NCBI GenBank assembly: GCA_949066965.1
Contig: CARTDA010000012.1
Location: 1-64,000, forward strand
Direction: 5' to 3'
DNA from: COE1 sp949066965
GTDB lineage: Bacteria > Bacillota > Clostridia > Lachnospirales > Lachnospiraceae
DNA: 64,000 nucleotides
Part shown: one piece after another, positions 31,527 to 40,001 of the stretch
How the letters are laid out: the number at the start of each line of letters is the position of its first letter
How positions within the stretch are numbered: the first letter of the stretch is position 1
Notes under the pieces: generated by a model
Database searches by the model: none
Told to the model about the DNA's origin: nothing
The model's input: the letters and a program-made list of their open reading frames with translations, nothing else
Translations under genes and position numbers: made by a program

Positions 31527-33983
31527 ATGGATAACAATCAGCTGGACAATTATGACAACAATTCCAACCGGGGCAATGGAGGCCCGGGCAGTGGGAATAA
31601 TGGGGGCAACAATAACAACAATAATGGGAAAGACCCGAAAAAGCAGAGCATTATTATCATGATAACGGCTGCTGTGCTGTCGCTGCTGTGCATCAGCTTT
31701 TTTACGCGGGCTGTCTCGGGTGCCACGACGGTTGAAATCTCCTACAATAAGTTTATGGAGATGGTGGATGAGGGAAAAGTGGCATCGGTGCAAATCGAGT
31801 CCAACCAGATTAACATTAAGCCGGTCGAGGAGACGCCGGACAAGGCGAATCCGAACAATCTTCTGGCGTCCGCGGTCAGGGTGACGTATGTGACCGGAAA
31901 GGTGGAGGATGATGAGACACTTACCCAGCGTCTTCTTGACGCGGGGGTTGAAGTGCGGGGAACCGTTCCTGACGGTTCAGGCATTATCCTTTCCCTTTTG
32001 TATTATATCGTGCCGATACTTCTGATGTGGGGGCTTCTGAGCCTGCTGTTCCGGAAAATGACAGGCGGCGGGGCTTTCAGCATGGGCAAGAGCAACGCGA
32101 AGGTCTATGTGCAGAAAGAGACAGGCATCACGTTCCGCGATGTTGCGGGGGAGGACGAGGCGAAGGAATCCCTGCAGGAGGTTGTCGATTTTCTGCACAA
32201 TCCGGGCAGATATGTAAAAATTGGTGCAAAGCTTCCGAAGGGTGCGCTTCTTGTCGGACCTCCCGGTACTGGTAAGACGATGCTGGCAAAAGCGGTTGCC
32301 GGCGAGGCAAAGGTGCCATTTTTCTCCCTTGCGGGTTCTGATTTTATTGAGCTGTATGTCGGTGTCGGTGCATCGCGTGTGCGTGACCTGTTCAAGGAAG
32401 CAGAGAAGAATGCGCCGTGTATTATTTTTATTGATGAGATTGACGCAATCGGAAGAAGCCGTGATTCCAAATATGGCGGCGGAAATGAAGAGCGTGAGCA
32501 GACATTGAACCAGCTGCTTTCGGAGATGGATGGATTTGACGGCAAAAAGGGCATTATCATCCTTGCCGCGACCAACAGACCGGAAATTCTCGACAAGGCA
32601 CTGCTGCGGCCAGGGCGCTTTGACAGGCGTATTATTGTCGATAAGCCTGATTTGAAGGGGCGTGTCAATATCCTCAAGGTGCATGCCAAGGATGTCCTGA
32701 TGGATGAGACCGTTGACCTGGATGCGATTGCCCTCGCGACGAGCGGCGCTGTTGGTGCGGATCTTGCAAATATGATTAATGAGGCGGCAATCAACGCGGT
32801 CAAGGAAGGCAGGGAATTTGTCAGCCAGAAGGATTTATTCAATGCAGTCGAGGTGGTACTTGTCGGCAAGGAGAAGAAAGACCGCATCATGAGCAAGGAG
32901 GAGCGCAAGATTGTATCTTACCACGAGGTGGGGCATGCGCTGATAAGCGCCTTGCAGAAAAATTCCGAGCCTGTGCAGAAGATAACGATTGTACCGCGCA
33001 CGATGGGGGCGCTGGGGTATGTCATGCATGTGCCGGAGGATGAGAAATACCTGAATTCCCAGAACGAGCTGCATGATATGATTGTCGGACTTCTGGGCGG
33101 CAGGGCGGCAGAGGAGATTGTGTTTGACACCGTTACGACAGGTGCGTCCAATGATATCGAGAAGGCAACAAATATCGCCCGCTCCATGATTACGCGCTAT
33201 GGCATGAGCAAGAAGTTTGGGCTGATGGGGCTGGAGACGGTTGAGAGCCAGTATCTGGAGGGCAGAAGCTCGCTGAACTGTGCGGACAATACAGCCGCGG
33301 AGATTGATACGGAAGTCATGAACATGCTGAAGGAGTGCTATGAGGAAGCGCTCGGGCTGCTCCGCGAGAACCGCGACGTGATGGATAAAATTGCAGCGCA
33401 GCTCATTGAACAGGAAACCATTACAGGAAAAGAATTTATGCGCATTTACCGCGAGGCAAAGGGACTGCCGGAGCCGGAGGAGAAAAAGGACGACACGGAT
33501 GGGCAGACGGATGCGAAGGAGATGGCGGAGGAAAAAGCGCAGGATACCGAGAAAAAGGATGCGGTCAGGGTACCGTCCCCGGAGGAGCTTAGAAACAGTG
33601 CGCAGCAGCAAAACCAGCCGTGGAGTATGCCGCCTGCCTATGACTGGAATCCGGAACAGATAAGCCGGCAGCAGAATTCATATCCGCCACAAGGTCAGCA
33701 GAATCCGCAGCAGAACCAGCAGAGTCCATACGCACCACAGAATCCGCAGCAGAACCCATATATGCAGCAGAACCAGCAGAATCCATACCCGCCACAGAAT
33801 CCGCAGCAGAACCCATATATGCAGCAGAACCGGTATCAGGATCCGGCACAGAATACGAATCTGCCGGAGGACAATGGAAGCAATGGGGAGACATCGCGGT
33901 TCGGTGTCGCGTGGGACAGGACAGTAAACCAGGATTATGCACAGGGTGATGACAGCAGTCAGAATAACGGCGACAGATGGTAG
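31527..33983 (+). CDS. ftsH: ATP-dependent zinc metalloprotease FtsH
   Basis: An 818-residue membrane-anchored AAA protease. An Asn/Gly-rich N-terminus precedes a first membrane helix (about residues 40-62), an extracellular domain, and a second helix near 155. The AAA module has GPPGTGKT, IIFIDEIDAIG and the second-region ATNRPEILDKALLRPGRFDRR (quoted in parts), followed by zinc site HEVGH. The C-terminus is unusual: after a normal end near residue 640 come an acidic segment and about 110 residues rich in Gln, Asn and Pro with repeats of the type NPQQNPYMQQNQ. Most FtsH proteins are 610-700 residues. The ATG at 31527 is preferred over an upstream TTG. Confidence 0.95.
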   Translation: MDNNQLDNYDNNSNRGNGGPGSGNNGGNNNNNNGKDPKKQSIIIMITAAVLSLLCISFFTRAVSGATTVEISYNKFMEMVDEGKVASVQIESNQINIKPVEETPDKANPNNLLASAVRVTYVTGKVEDDETLTQRLLDAGVEVRGTVPDGSGIILSLLYYIVPILLMWGLLSLLFRKMTGGGAFSMGKSNAKVYVQKETGITFRDVAGEDEAKESLQEVVDFLHNPGRYVKIGAKLPKGALLVGPPGTGKTMLAKAVAGEAKVPFFSLAGSDFIELYVGVGASRVRDLFKEAEKNAPCIIFIDEIDAIGRSRDSKYGGGNEEREQTLNQLLSEMDGFDGKKGIIILAATNRPEILDKALLRPGRFDRRIIVDKPDLKGRVNILKVHAKDVLMDETVDLDAIALATSGAVGADLANMINEAAINAVKEGREFVSQKDLFNAVEVVLVGKEKKDRIMSKEERKIVSYHEVGHALISALQKNSEPVQKITIVPRTMGALGYVMHVPEDEKYLNSQNELHDMIVGLLGGRAAEEIVFDTVTTGASNDIEKATNIARSMITRYGMSKKFGLMGLETVESQYLEGRSSLNCADNTAAEIDTEVMNMLKECYEEALGLLRENRDVMDKIAAQLIEQETITGKEFMRIYREAKGLPEPEEKKDDTDGQTDAKEMAEEKAQDTEKKDAVRVPSPEELRNSAQQQNQPWSMPPAYDWNPEQISRQQNSYPPQGQQNPQQNQQSPYAPQNPQQNPYMQQNQQNPYPPQNPQQNPYMQQNRYQDPAQNTNLPEDNGSNGETSRFGVAWDRTVNQDYAQGDDSSQNNGDRW

Positions 33984-33990
33984 AAAAGAG

Positions 33991-34024
33991 GGAGTACACA
34001 TGAAAAAGTGTGTGCTCCTTTTTG
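33991..34024 (+). terminator. ftsH terminator
   Basis: GGAGTACACA (33991-34000) and TGTGTGCTCC (34009-34018), with one mismatch, are followed by TTTTT. Confidence 0.8.
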
Positions 34025-34064
34025 GGATATACAGATAAAGGGCGATAGAAAAGGAGGATGAGCC

Positions 34065-35951
34065 ATGTCGGACACACCACAGGAATTTGATGTAAAGGAG
34101 GAGCTTGGAAAGCTTCCTAATAAGCCCGGTGTTTATATTATGCATGATGCGGATGATACAATCCTTTATGTGGGAAAAGCCAAGAACCTGCACAACAGGG
34201 TGCGTTCTTATTTTAAGGAAAATATCGGGCGGGGACCGCAGATTGACAAGATGGTTTCCCTGATTGCGCGGTTCGAGTATATTGTGACGGACTCAGAACT
34301 CGAAGCGCTGGTGCTGGAAAATAACCTGATTAAGGAGTATGCGCCCAAATATAATACACTGCTGAAGGATGACAAGACGTATCCCTACATAAAAGTGACG
34401 CTGGGAGAGGATTATCCGCGCGTCATGTCAGTCCGCCAGATGAAGAAGGACAAGGCGAAATATTTTGGACCGTTTACAAACGGGGGCGTAAAGGAGAGCA
34501 TTGATCTGATTAACAAGCTTTACCAGCTGCGAACCTGCAACCGGAAGCTGCCGAGGGACTGCGGGAAAGAGCGTCCCTGCCTGAATTACCATATGGGCCA
34601 GTGCTGTGCGCCCTGTCAGGGAACGGTTTCCCGGGAGGATTATGCGCAGCAGATTGAAAAGGCGATAGATTTCCTCAATGGAAAGCAGCAGCCGATTCTG
34701 CGGGAGCTCAAGGAAAAAATGCAGCAGGCATCGGAAAATATGCACTTTGAGGAGGCAATCCGGTACCGCGATTTGATGGAGAGCATCAAGAAGGTCAGCC
34801 AGACACAGAAGATGTCGGATAATGTGGGGGAGGACAAGGATATCATTGCGCTTGCAATCGACGGAAACGAGACGGTTGTACAGGTATTTTTCCTGCGCAA
34901 CGGCAAGCTTATCGGCAGGGAGCATTTTTACATGATGCAGGTCGAGGAGCCGACTGCGGACAATATCCTGACAAGCTTTGTGAAGCAGTTTTATGCAGGG
35001 ACGCCGTTTATCCCGCGCGAAATTATGCTGCAGGAGGCAATTGAGGATATGGAGCTGGTGGAGCGGTGGCTGACGGGCAGGAAAGGCTCGCGCGTCCATC
35101 TGCGTGTGCCGCTGAAGGGCTCCAAGGAGCGCCTGGTTGATTTGGCGGCGCGCAATGCCCAGCTTGTCCTAAGCCAGGACAGGGAGCGCATCAAGCGCGA
35201 GGAGGGCAGAACCATCGGCGCGGTGAAGGAGATCGAGGAGATTCTTGGCATCCGCCCGCTCACGCGCATGGAGGCATTTGATATCTCCAACACAAGCGGT
35301 TTTGCCAACGTAGGCTCCATGGTGGTATATGAGAAGGGAAAACCCAAGCGCAGTGATTACCGCAAGTTCCGGATGAAAACGGTGGCAGGTCCCGATGATT
35401 ACGCATGTATGCATGAGGTTTTGACAAGACGTTTCAGGCATGGCCTGGACGAGCGCGAGGAAATGATGCTGGATGAGAACAGTGTCGGTGAGGATTTTGG
35501 AAGCTTTACGAAGTTTCCGGATTTGCTTCTGATGGATGGCGGGCGCGGACAGGTCAATATTGCCCTGCAGGTTCTGGATGAGCTTGGCATCAGCATTCCG
35601 GTGTGCGGCATGGTGAAGGATGACAACCATCGCACGAGGGGGCTGTATTTTAACAATGTGGAGCTTCCGATTGACACGCACAGCGAAGGGTTTAAGCTAA
35701 TCACACGGATTCAGGACGAGGCGCACCGTTTTGCGATTACATACCACAGGTCGCTGCGGAGCAAGGCACAGGTGCATTCGGTGCTGGACGAGATACCGGG
35801 CGTGGGACCAAGCCGCAGAAAGGCGCTGATGAAGTATTTTAAGTCGATAGAGGAGCTGAGAGCCGCAGATGCCGCCACGCTTGCCGGGGTACCGGGAATC
35901 ACGGCAAATGTGGCAGAGGAGATTTACCGGTTTTTCCGGAAAGAGGATTGA
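34065..35951 (+). CDS. uvrC: Excinuclease ABC subunit C
   Basis: A 628-residue nucleotide-excision-repair nuclease. The N-terminal GIY-YIG domain (NKPGVYIMHDADDTILYVGKAKNL, residues 18-41 in parts) makes the 3' cut. A cysteine-containing segment and a UvrB-binding UVR motif (about 205-240, KMQQASENMHFEEAIRYRD) follow. The RNase H-like endonuclease domain (MEAFDISNTSG, DLLLMDGGRGQ) makes the 5' cut, and two helix-hairpin-helix motifs (IPGVGPSRRKALM, VPGITANVAEEI) close the protein. It has the full family length. GGAGG precedes the ATG. The next gene, a response regulator, starts 35 bases later. Confidence 0.95.
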   Translation: MSDTPQEFDVKEELGKLPNKPGVYIMHDADDTILYVGKAKNLHNRVRSYFKENIGRGPQIDKMVSLIARFEYIVTDSELEALVLENNLIKEYAPKYNTLLKDDKTYPYIKVTLGEDYPRVMSVRQMKKDKAKYFGPFTNGGVKESIDLINKLYQLRTCNRKLPRDCGKERPCLNYHMGQCCAPCQGTVSREDYAQQIEKAIDFLNGKQQPILRELKEKMQQASENMHFEEAIRYRDLMESIKKVSQTQKMSDNVGEDKDIIALAIDGNETVVQVFFLRNGKLIGREHFYMMQVEEPTADNILTSFVKQFYAGTPFIPREIMLQEAIEDMELVERWLTGRKGSRVHLRVPLKGSKERLVDLAARNAQLVLSQDRERIKREEGRTIGAVKEIEEILGIRPLTRMEAFDISNTSGFANVGSMVVYEKGKPKRSDYRKFRMKTVAGPDDYACMHEVLTRRFRHGLDEREEMMLDENSVGEDFGSFTKFPDLLLMDGGRGQVNIALQVLDELGISIPVCGMVKDDNHRTRGLYFNNVELPIDTHSEGFKLITRIQDEAHRFAITYHRSLRSKAQVHSVLDEIPGVGPSRRKALMKYFKSIEELRAADAATLAGVPGITANVAEEIYRFFRKED

Positions 35952-35986
35952 GCGCCGTAGGCTCATCAGAGAAAGGGGAAAGTGGT

Positions 35987-36655
35987 ATGCATATTGTAAT
36001 CATAGAGGATGAGCCTGCAATCCGGCAGGAACTGGCGCTGCTCCTGCGAAATGCGCTTTATGAAGTGACTGCGCTGGATGATTTTCATGATGCGGCAGCT
36101 GCGGCGCTGGCAGCTGCGCCGGACTTGATCCTGCTGGATGTGAAGCTGCCGGATGAGTCTGGTTTTGCCGTCTGTGCAAAGGTGCGTGCCGTGTCGGATG
36201 TGCCGATTATTTTTCTGACCAGCCAGACCGACGCCGCGGACGAGTTAAACGGAATGCTAGGGGGCGGGGACGATTACATCACCAAGCCATTCCATCCGCC
36301 TGTACTGCTCGCGCGCATCGCCGCAGTCTTGAAGCGGACGAAAAAAACAGGCGCAAAAGAGCCGGACATGATGGAATATAAAGGTGTCAGGCTTGACATT
36401 GCCCGCGGGAGCATATGTTTTCAGGGCAGGCAGGCGGAGCTGACCAAAAAGGAGTTTCAGATTCTGTATTACCTGTTTCAGCATACCGGAAAAATAATAC
36501 CGCGCATGGAGCTGATTGAGTATCTGTGGGACAATCAGGTCTTTATTGATGACAATGCACTGAGTGTGAACATGACGCGTATCCGTGGAAAAATGGAACA
36601 GCTCGGCGTGCATGGTTTTGTGGAGACAAAGCGGGGAATGGGGTACCGGCTATGA
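35987..36655 (+). CDS. OmpR-type response regulator (Bce-like)
   Basis: A 222-residue response regulator. The receiver has acidic EDE (residues 7-9), phospho-acceptor Asp51 in LILLDVKLP, Thr in FLTSQ and Lys in YITKPF. The C-terminal winged helix (about 130-220) is of the OmpR/PhoB type (TRIRGKMEQLGVHGFVETKRGMGYRL, in parts). Its stop overlaps the start of the kinase gene by 4 bp. The kinase type and the ABC transporter 2.6 kb downstream mark it as a BceR-like regulator of peptide-antibiotic detoxification. The ATG follows AAAGGGGAAAG. Confidence 0.9.
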   Translation: MHIVIIEDEPAIRQELALLLRNALYEVTALDDFHDAAAAALAAAPDLILLDVKLPDESGFAVCAKVRAVSDVPIIFLTSQTDAADELNGMLGGGDDYITKPFHPPVLLARIAAVLKRTKKTGAKEPDMMEYKGVRLDIARGSICFQGRQAELTKKEFQILYYLFQHTGKIIPRMELIEYLWDNQVFIDDNALSVNMTRIRGKMEQLGVHGFVETKRGMGYRL

Positions 36656-37659
36656 ATATTCTTTCTTTCCTGCGGGATAAATTGCTGCTGTATCTGCTGC
36701 ATCTTTCGTGCATGATGGCGCTTGCTGTCTTTTTGCGTGCGACGGGTTATTCAGCGGATGGCCGCCTTTTGGTTCTGATTTGCTGGTTTTTGGTTCTGTG
36801 TATCTGGACGGTCTGTGAGTACCACCGGAGAAAGCGTTATTTTTCCCGCATGGAGGCGGTGCTAGCACAGATTGACCAGCGTTTCCTGCTCGGGGAGCTG
36901 ATGCCCTTTTCCGACCGGCTCGAGGACAGGCTCTACCGGGAGATGATACGCCAGTCCAACCGTTCCGTCATTGAAAAAATTCATGCAGCGGAGGAGCAGA
37001 AAAACGACTACCGCGCATATATTGAGGGGTGGGTGCATGAAATCAAGGCACCGATTACCAGCATAGCCCTGATGTGTGAAAACCACAAAAGCGAGGTGAC
37101 GCGCAGCATCAGCAGGGAAAATGGGAAGATTGAGAATTATGTGGACAGGACACTGTACTATGCGCGTTCGGACGAGGTTTACAAGGACTATATCATAGAG
37201 GAAACCAATTTGGCAGACGTGGCGGCGGAAGTGGTTGCGCGCAATAAGTATTATTTTATCCAGGATGGCGTGCAGGCGGAAATCGACTGTCCGGACGATG
37301 TTTGCACCGACAGGAAGTGGATTGCCTTTATCCTGAACCAAATCCTGCAAAACAGCCTGAAATACAGGCGGGAAACAGGCGCAATGATACGCATTTACAC
37401 ACAGCGGCGCGCAAGGGGCGTCTGTCTGGCGGTTGAGGACAACGGCATCGGCATCCGGCAGGAGGAGGTTCCGCGTATTTTTGAAAAAAACTTTACCGGC
37501 ACGAACGGCAGGACCCATGGGCGCTCGACAGGGATGGGACTCTATCTGTGCGCCAAGCTTTGCGGAAAGCTCGGCATCGGGATTGGTGCGGAGTCGCAGG
37601 AGCATGTGGGGACGAAAATCATGCTGGAATTTCCGGCTGGTACGTTTCATATGCGGTAA
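36652..37659 (+). CDS. Intramembrane-sensing histidine kinase (BceS-like)
   Basis: A 335-residue sensor kinase. Two membrane helices (about 12-30 and 38-55) with almost no extracellular loop are typical of BceS-type kinases, which detect flux through their partner ABC transporter rather than the drug itself. The dimerisation helix holds phospho-acceptor His129 in WVHEIKAPI. The ATPase domain shows the N box (ILNQILQNSLKY), G1 (VEDNGIGI) and G2 (HGRSTGMGLYLC). It is coupled to the regulator gene by a 4-bp overlap. The BceAB-like transporter expected next is displaced by two inserted genes. Confidence 0.9.
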   Translation: MNILSFLRDKLLLYLLHLSCMMALAVFLRATGYSADGRLLVLICWFLVLCIWTVCEYHRRKRYFSRMEAVLAQIDQRFLLGELMPFSDRLEDRLYREMIRQSNRSVIEKIHAAEEQKNDYRAYIEGWVHEIKAPITSIALMCENHKSEVTRSISRENGKIENYVDRTLYYARSDEVYKDYIIEETNLADVAAEVVARNKYYFIQDGVQAEIDCPDDVCTDRKWIAFILNQILQNSLKYRRETGAMIRIYTQRRARGVCLAVEDNGIGIRQEEVPRIFEKNFTGTNGRTHGRSTGMGLYLCAKLCGKLGIGIGAESQEHVGTKIMLEFPAGTFHMR

Positions 37660-37711
37660 GACAGTGTTTCGCCAAAGAGATGCGCAACCAGGAAAGGAAG
37701 GGGAGAAGCAG

Positions 37712-38467
37712 TTGGAAACAGTGAAAAAGATTAGACCCAATATGGCAGAATATGCCGAGATTACAGCGGTAAAAAGGCTGTTGCAAAAAAGGAATATGTT
37801 ACTTTATCATGGAAACAAAAACGAATCCATGATACCGACATATGGGGCTGGCAGAATTGACAATGATTATGGCAGGGGCTTTTACACGACATCCGACCAG
37901 GAATTGGCAAAAGAATGGGCATGGGGAACGTACACACAGGGAAATAAGGCATACATTCATACATTCGAACTGGATACAGCAGATTTAAGAATATTGGACT
38001 TAACAGAGTTGGACAGTATACACTGGATAGCGGAATTGCTTTTCAATAGAAAGCTCAATCTGGGAGACAAGGAGGTTGTGCAGGATAATGTGAAAATACT
38101 TCTGGAGAAATATAAATTAGATACAGGAGCGCATGACGTTATTATTGGCTATAGGGCTGATGACAGCTATTTTGCGTATGCGGAGGCATTTGTGTCGGGA
38201 ACAATATATAAAGATACATTGGAAAAGGCATTGCGGACAGGTGAATTGGGAATACAGGTTTTTATCAAGGGCGAGCGTGCATTTGAAAGGTTAAGGAAAG
38301 TAGGTGTAAACGAGGTTCCCGACAAATACAGGGGATATTTCGTTAAGCGGGACAGGCGTGCAAGAGAGCAGTACAATGCGCTGAGGGTCAATCAGGGAAG
38401 CAGGGGAGGGAAGCAGACAATCTATGATTTTATACTGGCGGTCGAAAAGGCTGACCGCTCAGTATAA
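37712..38467 (+). CDS. DUF3990 ADP-ribosyltransferase-like protein
   Basis: A 251-residue protein (TTG start; 241 from the ATG at 37742). Residues about 28-60 match DUF3990: LYHGNKNESMI, then DNDYGRGFYTTSDQELAKEWA. In mono-ADP-ribosyltransferase folds the Y-H-G and F-Y-T-T segments bind NAD. DVIIGYRADDSYF and a late GIQVFIKGERAF, which is the usual place of a catalytic Gln/Glu, are also in character. Such proteins are suspected toxins. The TTG is preferred because AAGGGGAG lies five bases upstream. It sits between the kinase and transporter of a Bce module with one partner gene, so it may form a toxin-antitoxin-like insert. Confidence 0.7.
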   Translation: METVKKIRPNMAEYAEITAVKRLLQKRNMLLYHGNKNESMIPTYGAGRIDNDYGRGFYTTSDQELAKEWAWGTYTQGNKAYIHTFELDTADLRILDLTELDSIHWIAELLFNRKLNLGDKEVVQDNVKILLEKYKLDTGAHDVIIGYRADDSYFAYAEAFVSGTIYKDTLEKALRTGELGIQVFIKGERAFERLRKVGVNEVPDKYRGYFVKRDRRAREQYNALRVNQGSRGGKQTIYDFILAVEKADRSV

Positions 38468-38581
38468 AGTTATGCACACCGCTGCATAAGCAAATATGCC
38501 GCCTCGCAGCTGCGGCTGGTGCGTATTATATATGACAGTTTGGGTTTTATTTGTAGTGCGTGTATGTGGGGAGGTGTAAAC

Positions 38582-39082
38582 ATGGTGGCAATGGCACAGA
38601 ATCTGGAGGAATTCATCTGTTATGATGAATTCTGGCTGGGCAAGGATATGGAAAATATGGGTTATCTTTTTGAATATTGTGAGGAATATTGCAGGGAAAT
38701 ACTGGAAGATGGGCAGTTTCATCTGGACAAGGAGATGTTTATAGAATCTTTTATGAAATCTGATTGCAGGGCACTGATGGAAATCGGTCATCCTACATTG
38801 TTATCACAGGCTGCGTATGATACGGCGAGGGATTTCATAGAAGTGGACAACAACAAGGAGATGACAGGGTTCCGGTTAACAGGAAAACCGCGGGATTATG
38901 CGCGCAACCAGCTGTACTGGGTAGGGTGGATGTATGCCTATATCCATTTTGAAAGCAAGAAGCGCAGTAAGGAAATTATAGAAAAACTGCCATTACATGA
39001 AATTTTGACAGACTATAAGATTGGTCATGAAATGAGCAAGGAGGCTTATTATAGTAAGATCGCTTATTTATTTGAAAAATAA
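38582..39082 (+). CDS. Unknown protein paired with DUF3990 gene
   Basis: A 166-residue acidic, soluble protein with no family I recognise. It is rich in Glu, aromatic and Met residues (FEYCEEYCREILEDG, then DYARNQLYWVGWMYAYIHFESKKRSKEIIEKL in parts) and predicted mostly alpha-helical. The C-terminus (PLHEILTDYKIGHEMS) recalls antitoxin-like partners that pack against small toxins, but this is only an impression. The ATG follows GGGGAGG, 114 bp after the DUF3990 stop, and the spacer contains a palindromic stretch starting TTATGCACACCGCTGC that belongs to the repeat modules seen elsewhere. It is the likely cognate partner or immunity protein of the DUF3990 protein. Confidence 0.6.
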   Translation: MVAMAQNLEEFICYDEFWLGKDMENMGYLFEYCEEYCREILEDGQFHLDKEMFIESFMKSDCRALMEIGHPTLLSQAAYDTARDFIEVDNNKEMTGFRLTGKPRDYARNQLYWVGWMYAYIHFESKKRSKEIIEKLPLHEILTDYKIGHEMSKEAYYSKIAYLFEK

Positions 39083-39156
39083 AAGTCTTAGGAGCCTTAA
39101 AGCGTGTTTGAAACATTACAAAACTGTAAGGAAACTGTAACCAACATAGATACCAT

Positions 39157-39201
39157 GCCATAGCCGATTTTGATAATATTTATTAATCAAAAGGCTATGG
39201 C
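39157..39201 (+). promoter_or_regulatory. Long hairpin in leader of Bce-like transporter genes
   Basis: GCCATAGCC (39157-39165) pairs with GGCTATGGC (39193-39201), and the inside GATTTTGAT/ATCAAAA extends the stem to nearly 20 bp. TGTTTTGG follows, and GTCATAGCCTC repeats the arm a third time, so an alternative pairing (attenuation) is possible before the ribosome site at 39226. Confidence 0.5.
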
Positions 39202-39236
39202 TGTTTTGGTCATAGCCTCTGGAATGGAGGATTCAG

Positions 39237-40001
39237 ATGAACGGTTATATCAATGTATGCGATGTGGAGAAATACTACGGAAGCGAGGCGGGGATGACAA
39301 AGGCAGTTGACCGCGTGAGCTTTCAGGTTGACGAGGGGGAATTTGTGGGCGTGATGGGCGCTTCGGGCTCGGGCAAGACGACCCTGCTCAACATGCTCGC
39401 CACGATTGACAATGTGACGGCGGGACACATTTACTATCAGGAGACGGATATCACGGAGCTGAAACCTGACCGGCTTGCAAAGTTCCGCAAGGAAAACCTG
39501 GGATTTGTGTTTCAGGACTACAATCTGCTCGACACACTGACCATCGGTGAGAATATTGTGCTGGCAATGACGCTCCAGAAAAAGGGAAAAAAGGAAATCA
39601 AAAAGGAGAGCGAGGAGATGATGCGCCTGCTCGGCATCTGGGAAATCCGCAACCAGTTTCCCTATCAGGTATCGGGCGGGCAGAAGCAGCGCTGTGCCTG
39701 TGCGCGGGCGCTTATCAACCACCCGAAGCTCCTGCTTGCGGACGAGCCGACTGGGGCGCTTGACTCCAGGGCGGCAGAGACGCTTTTGGAGACGTTCCAG
39801 CGTCTGAACGAGACAAGGAAGGCGACGATTTTCATGGTGACGCACGACGCCTTCTCGGCAAGCTATTGCAGCCGCATTTTATTTCTGAAGGATGGAAAAA
39901 TTTTTCACGAGCTGGTTCGCGGACAGAAGGGGAGACGTGAATTCCTGAATTGTATATTGGATGTGTTATCCGTGACGGGAGGTGAGGGCGATGCTCGCTA
40001 A
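39237..40001 (+). CDS. ABC transporter ATP-binding protein (BceA/MacB type)
   Basis: A 254-residue ATPase of the MacB/LolD/BceA family. The Walker A is GASGSGKTTLLN, the Q-loop FVFQDYNLLDTL, the signature VSGGQKQRCACARAL, the Walker B LLLADEPTGALDS, and the H-loop MVTHD. It pairs with the large permease encoded next (11-bp overlap), forming a transporter that removes peptide antibiotics from their lipid targets and signals to the BceS-like kinase at 36.7 kb. GGAGG is six bases from the ATG. The tail of about 25 residues after the H-loop region is of normal length. Confidence 0.92.
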   Translation: MNGYINVCDVEKYYGSEAGMTKAVDRVSFQVDEGEFVGVMGASGSGKTTLLNMLATIDNVTAGHIYYQETDITELKPDRLAKFRKENLGFVFQDYNLLDTLTIGENIVLAMTLQKKGKKEIKKESEEMMRLLGIWEIRNQFPYQVSGGQKQRCACARALINHPKLLLADEPTGALDSRAAETLLETFQRLNETRKATIFMVTHDAFSASYCSRILFLKDGKIFHELVRGQKGRREFLNCILDVLSVTGGEGDAR

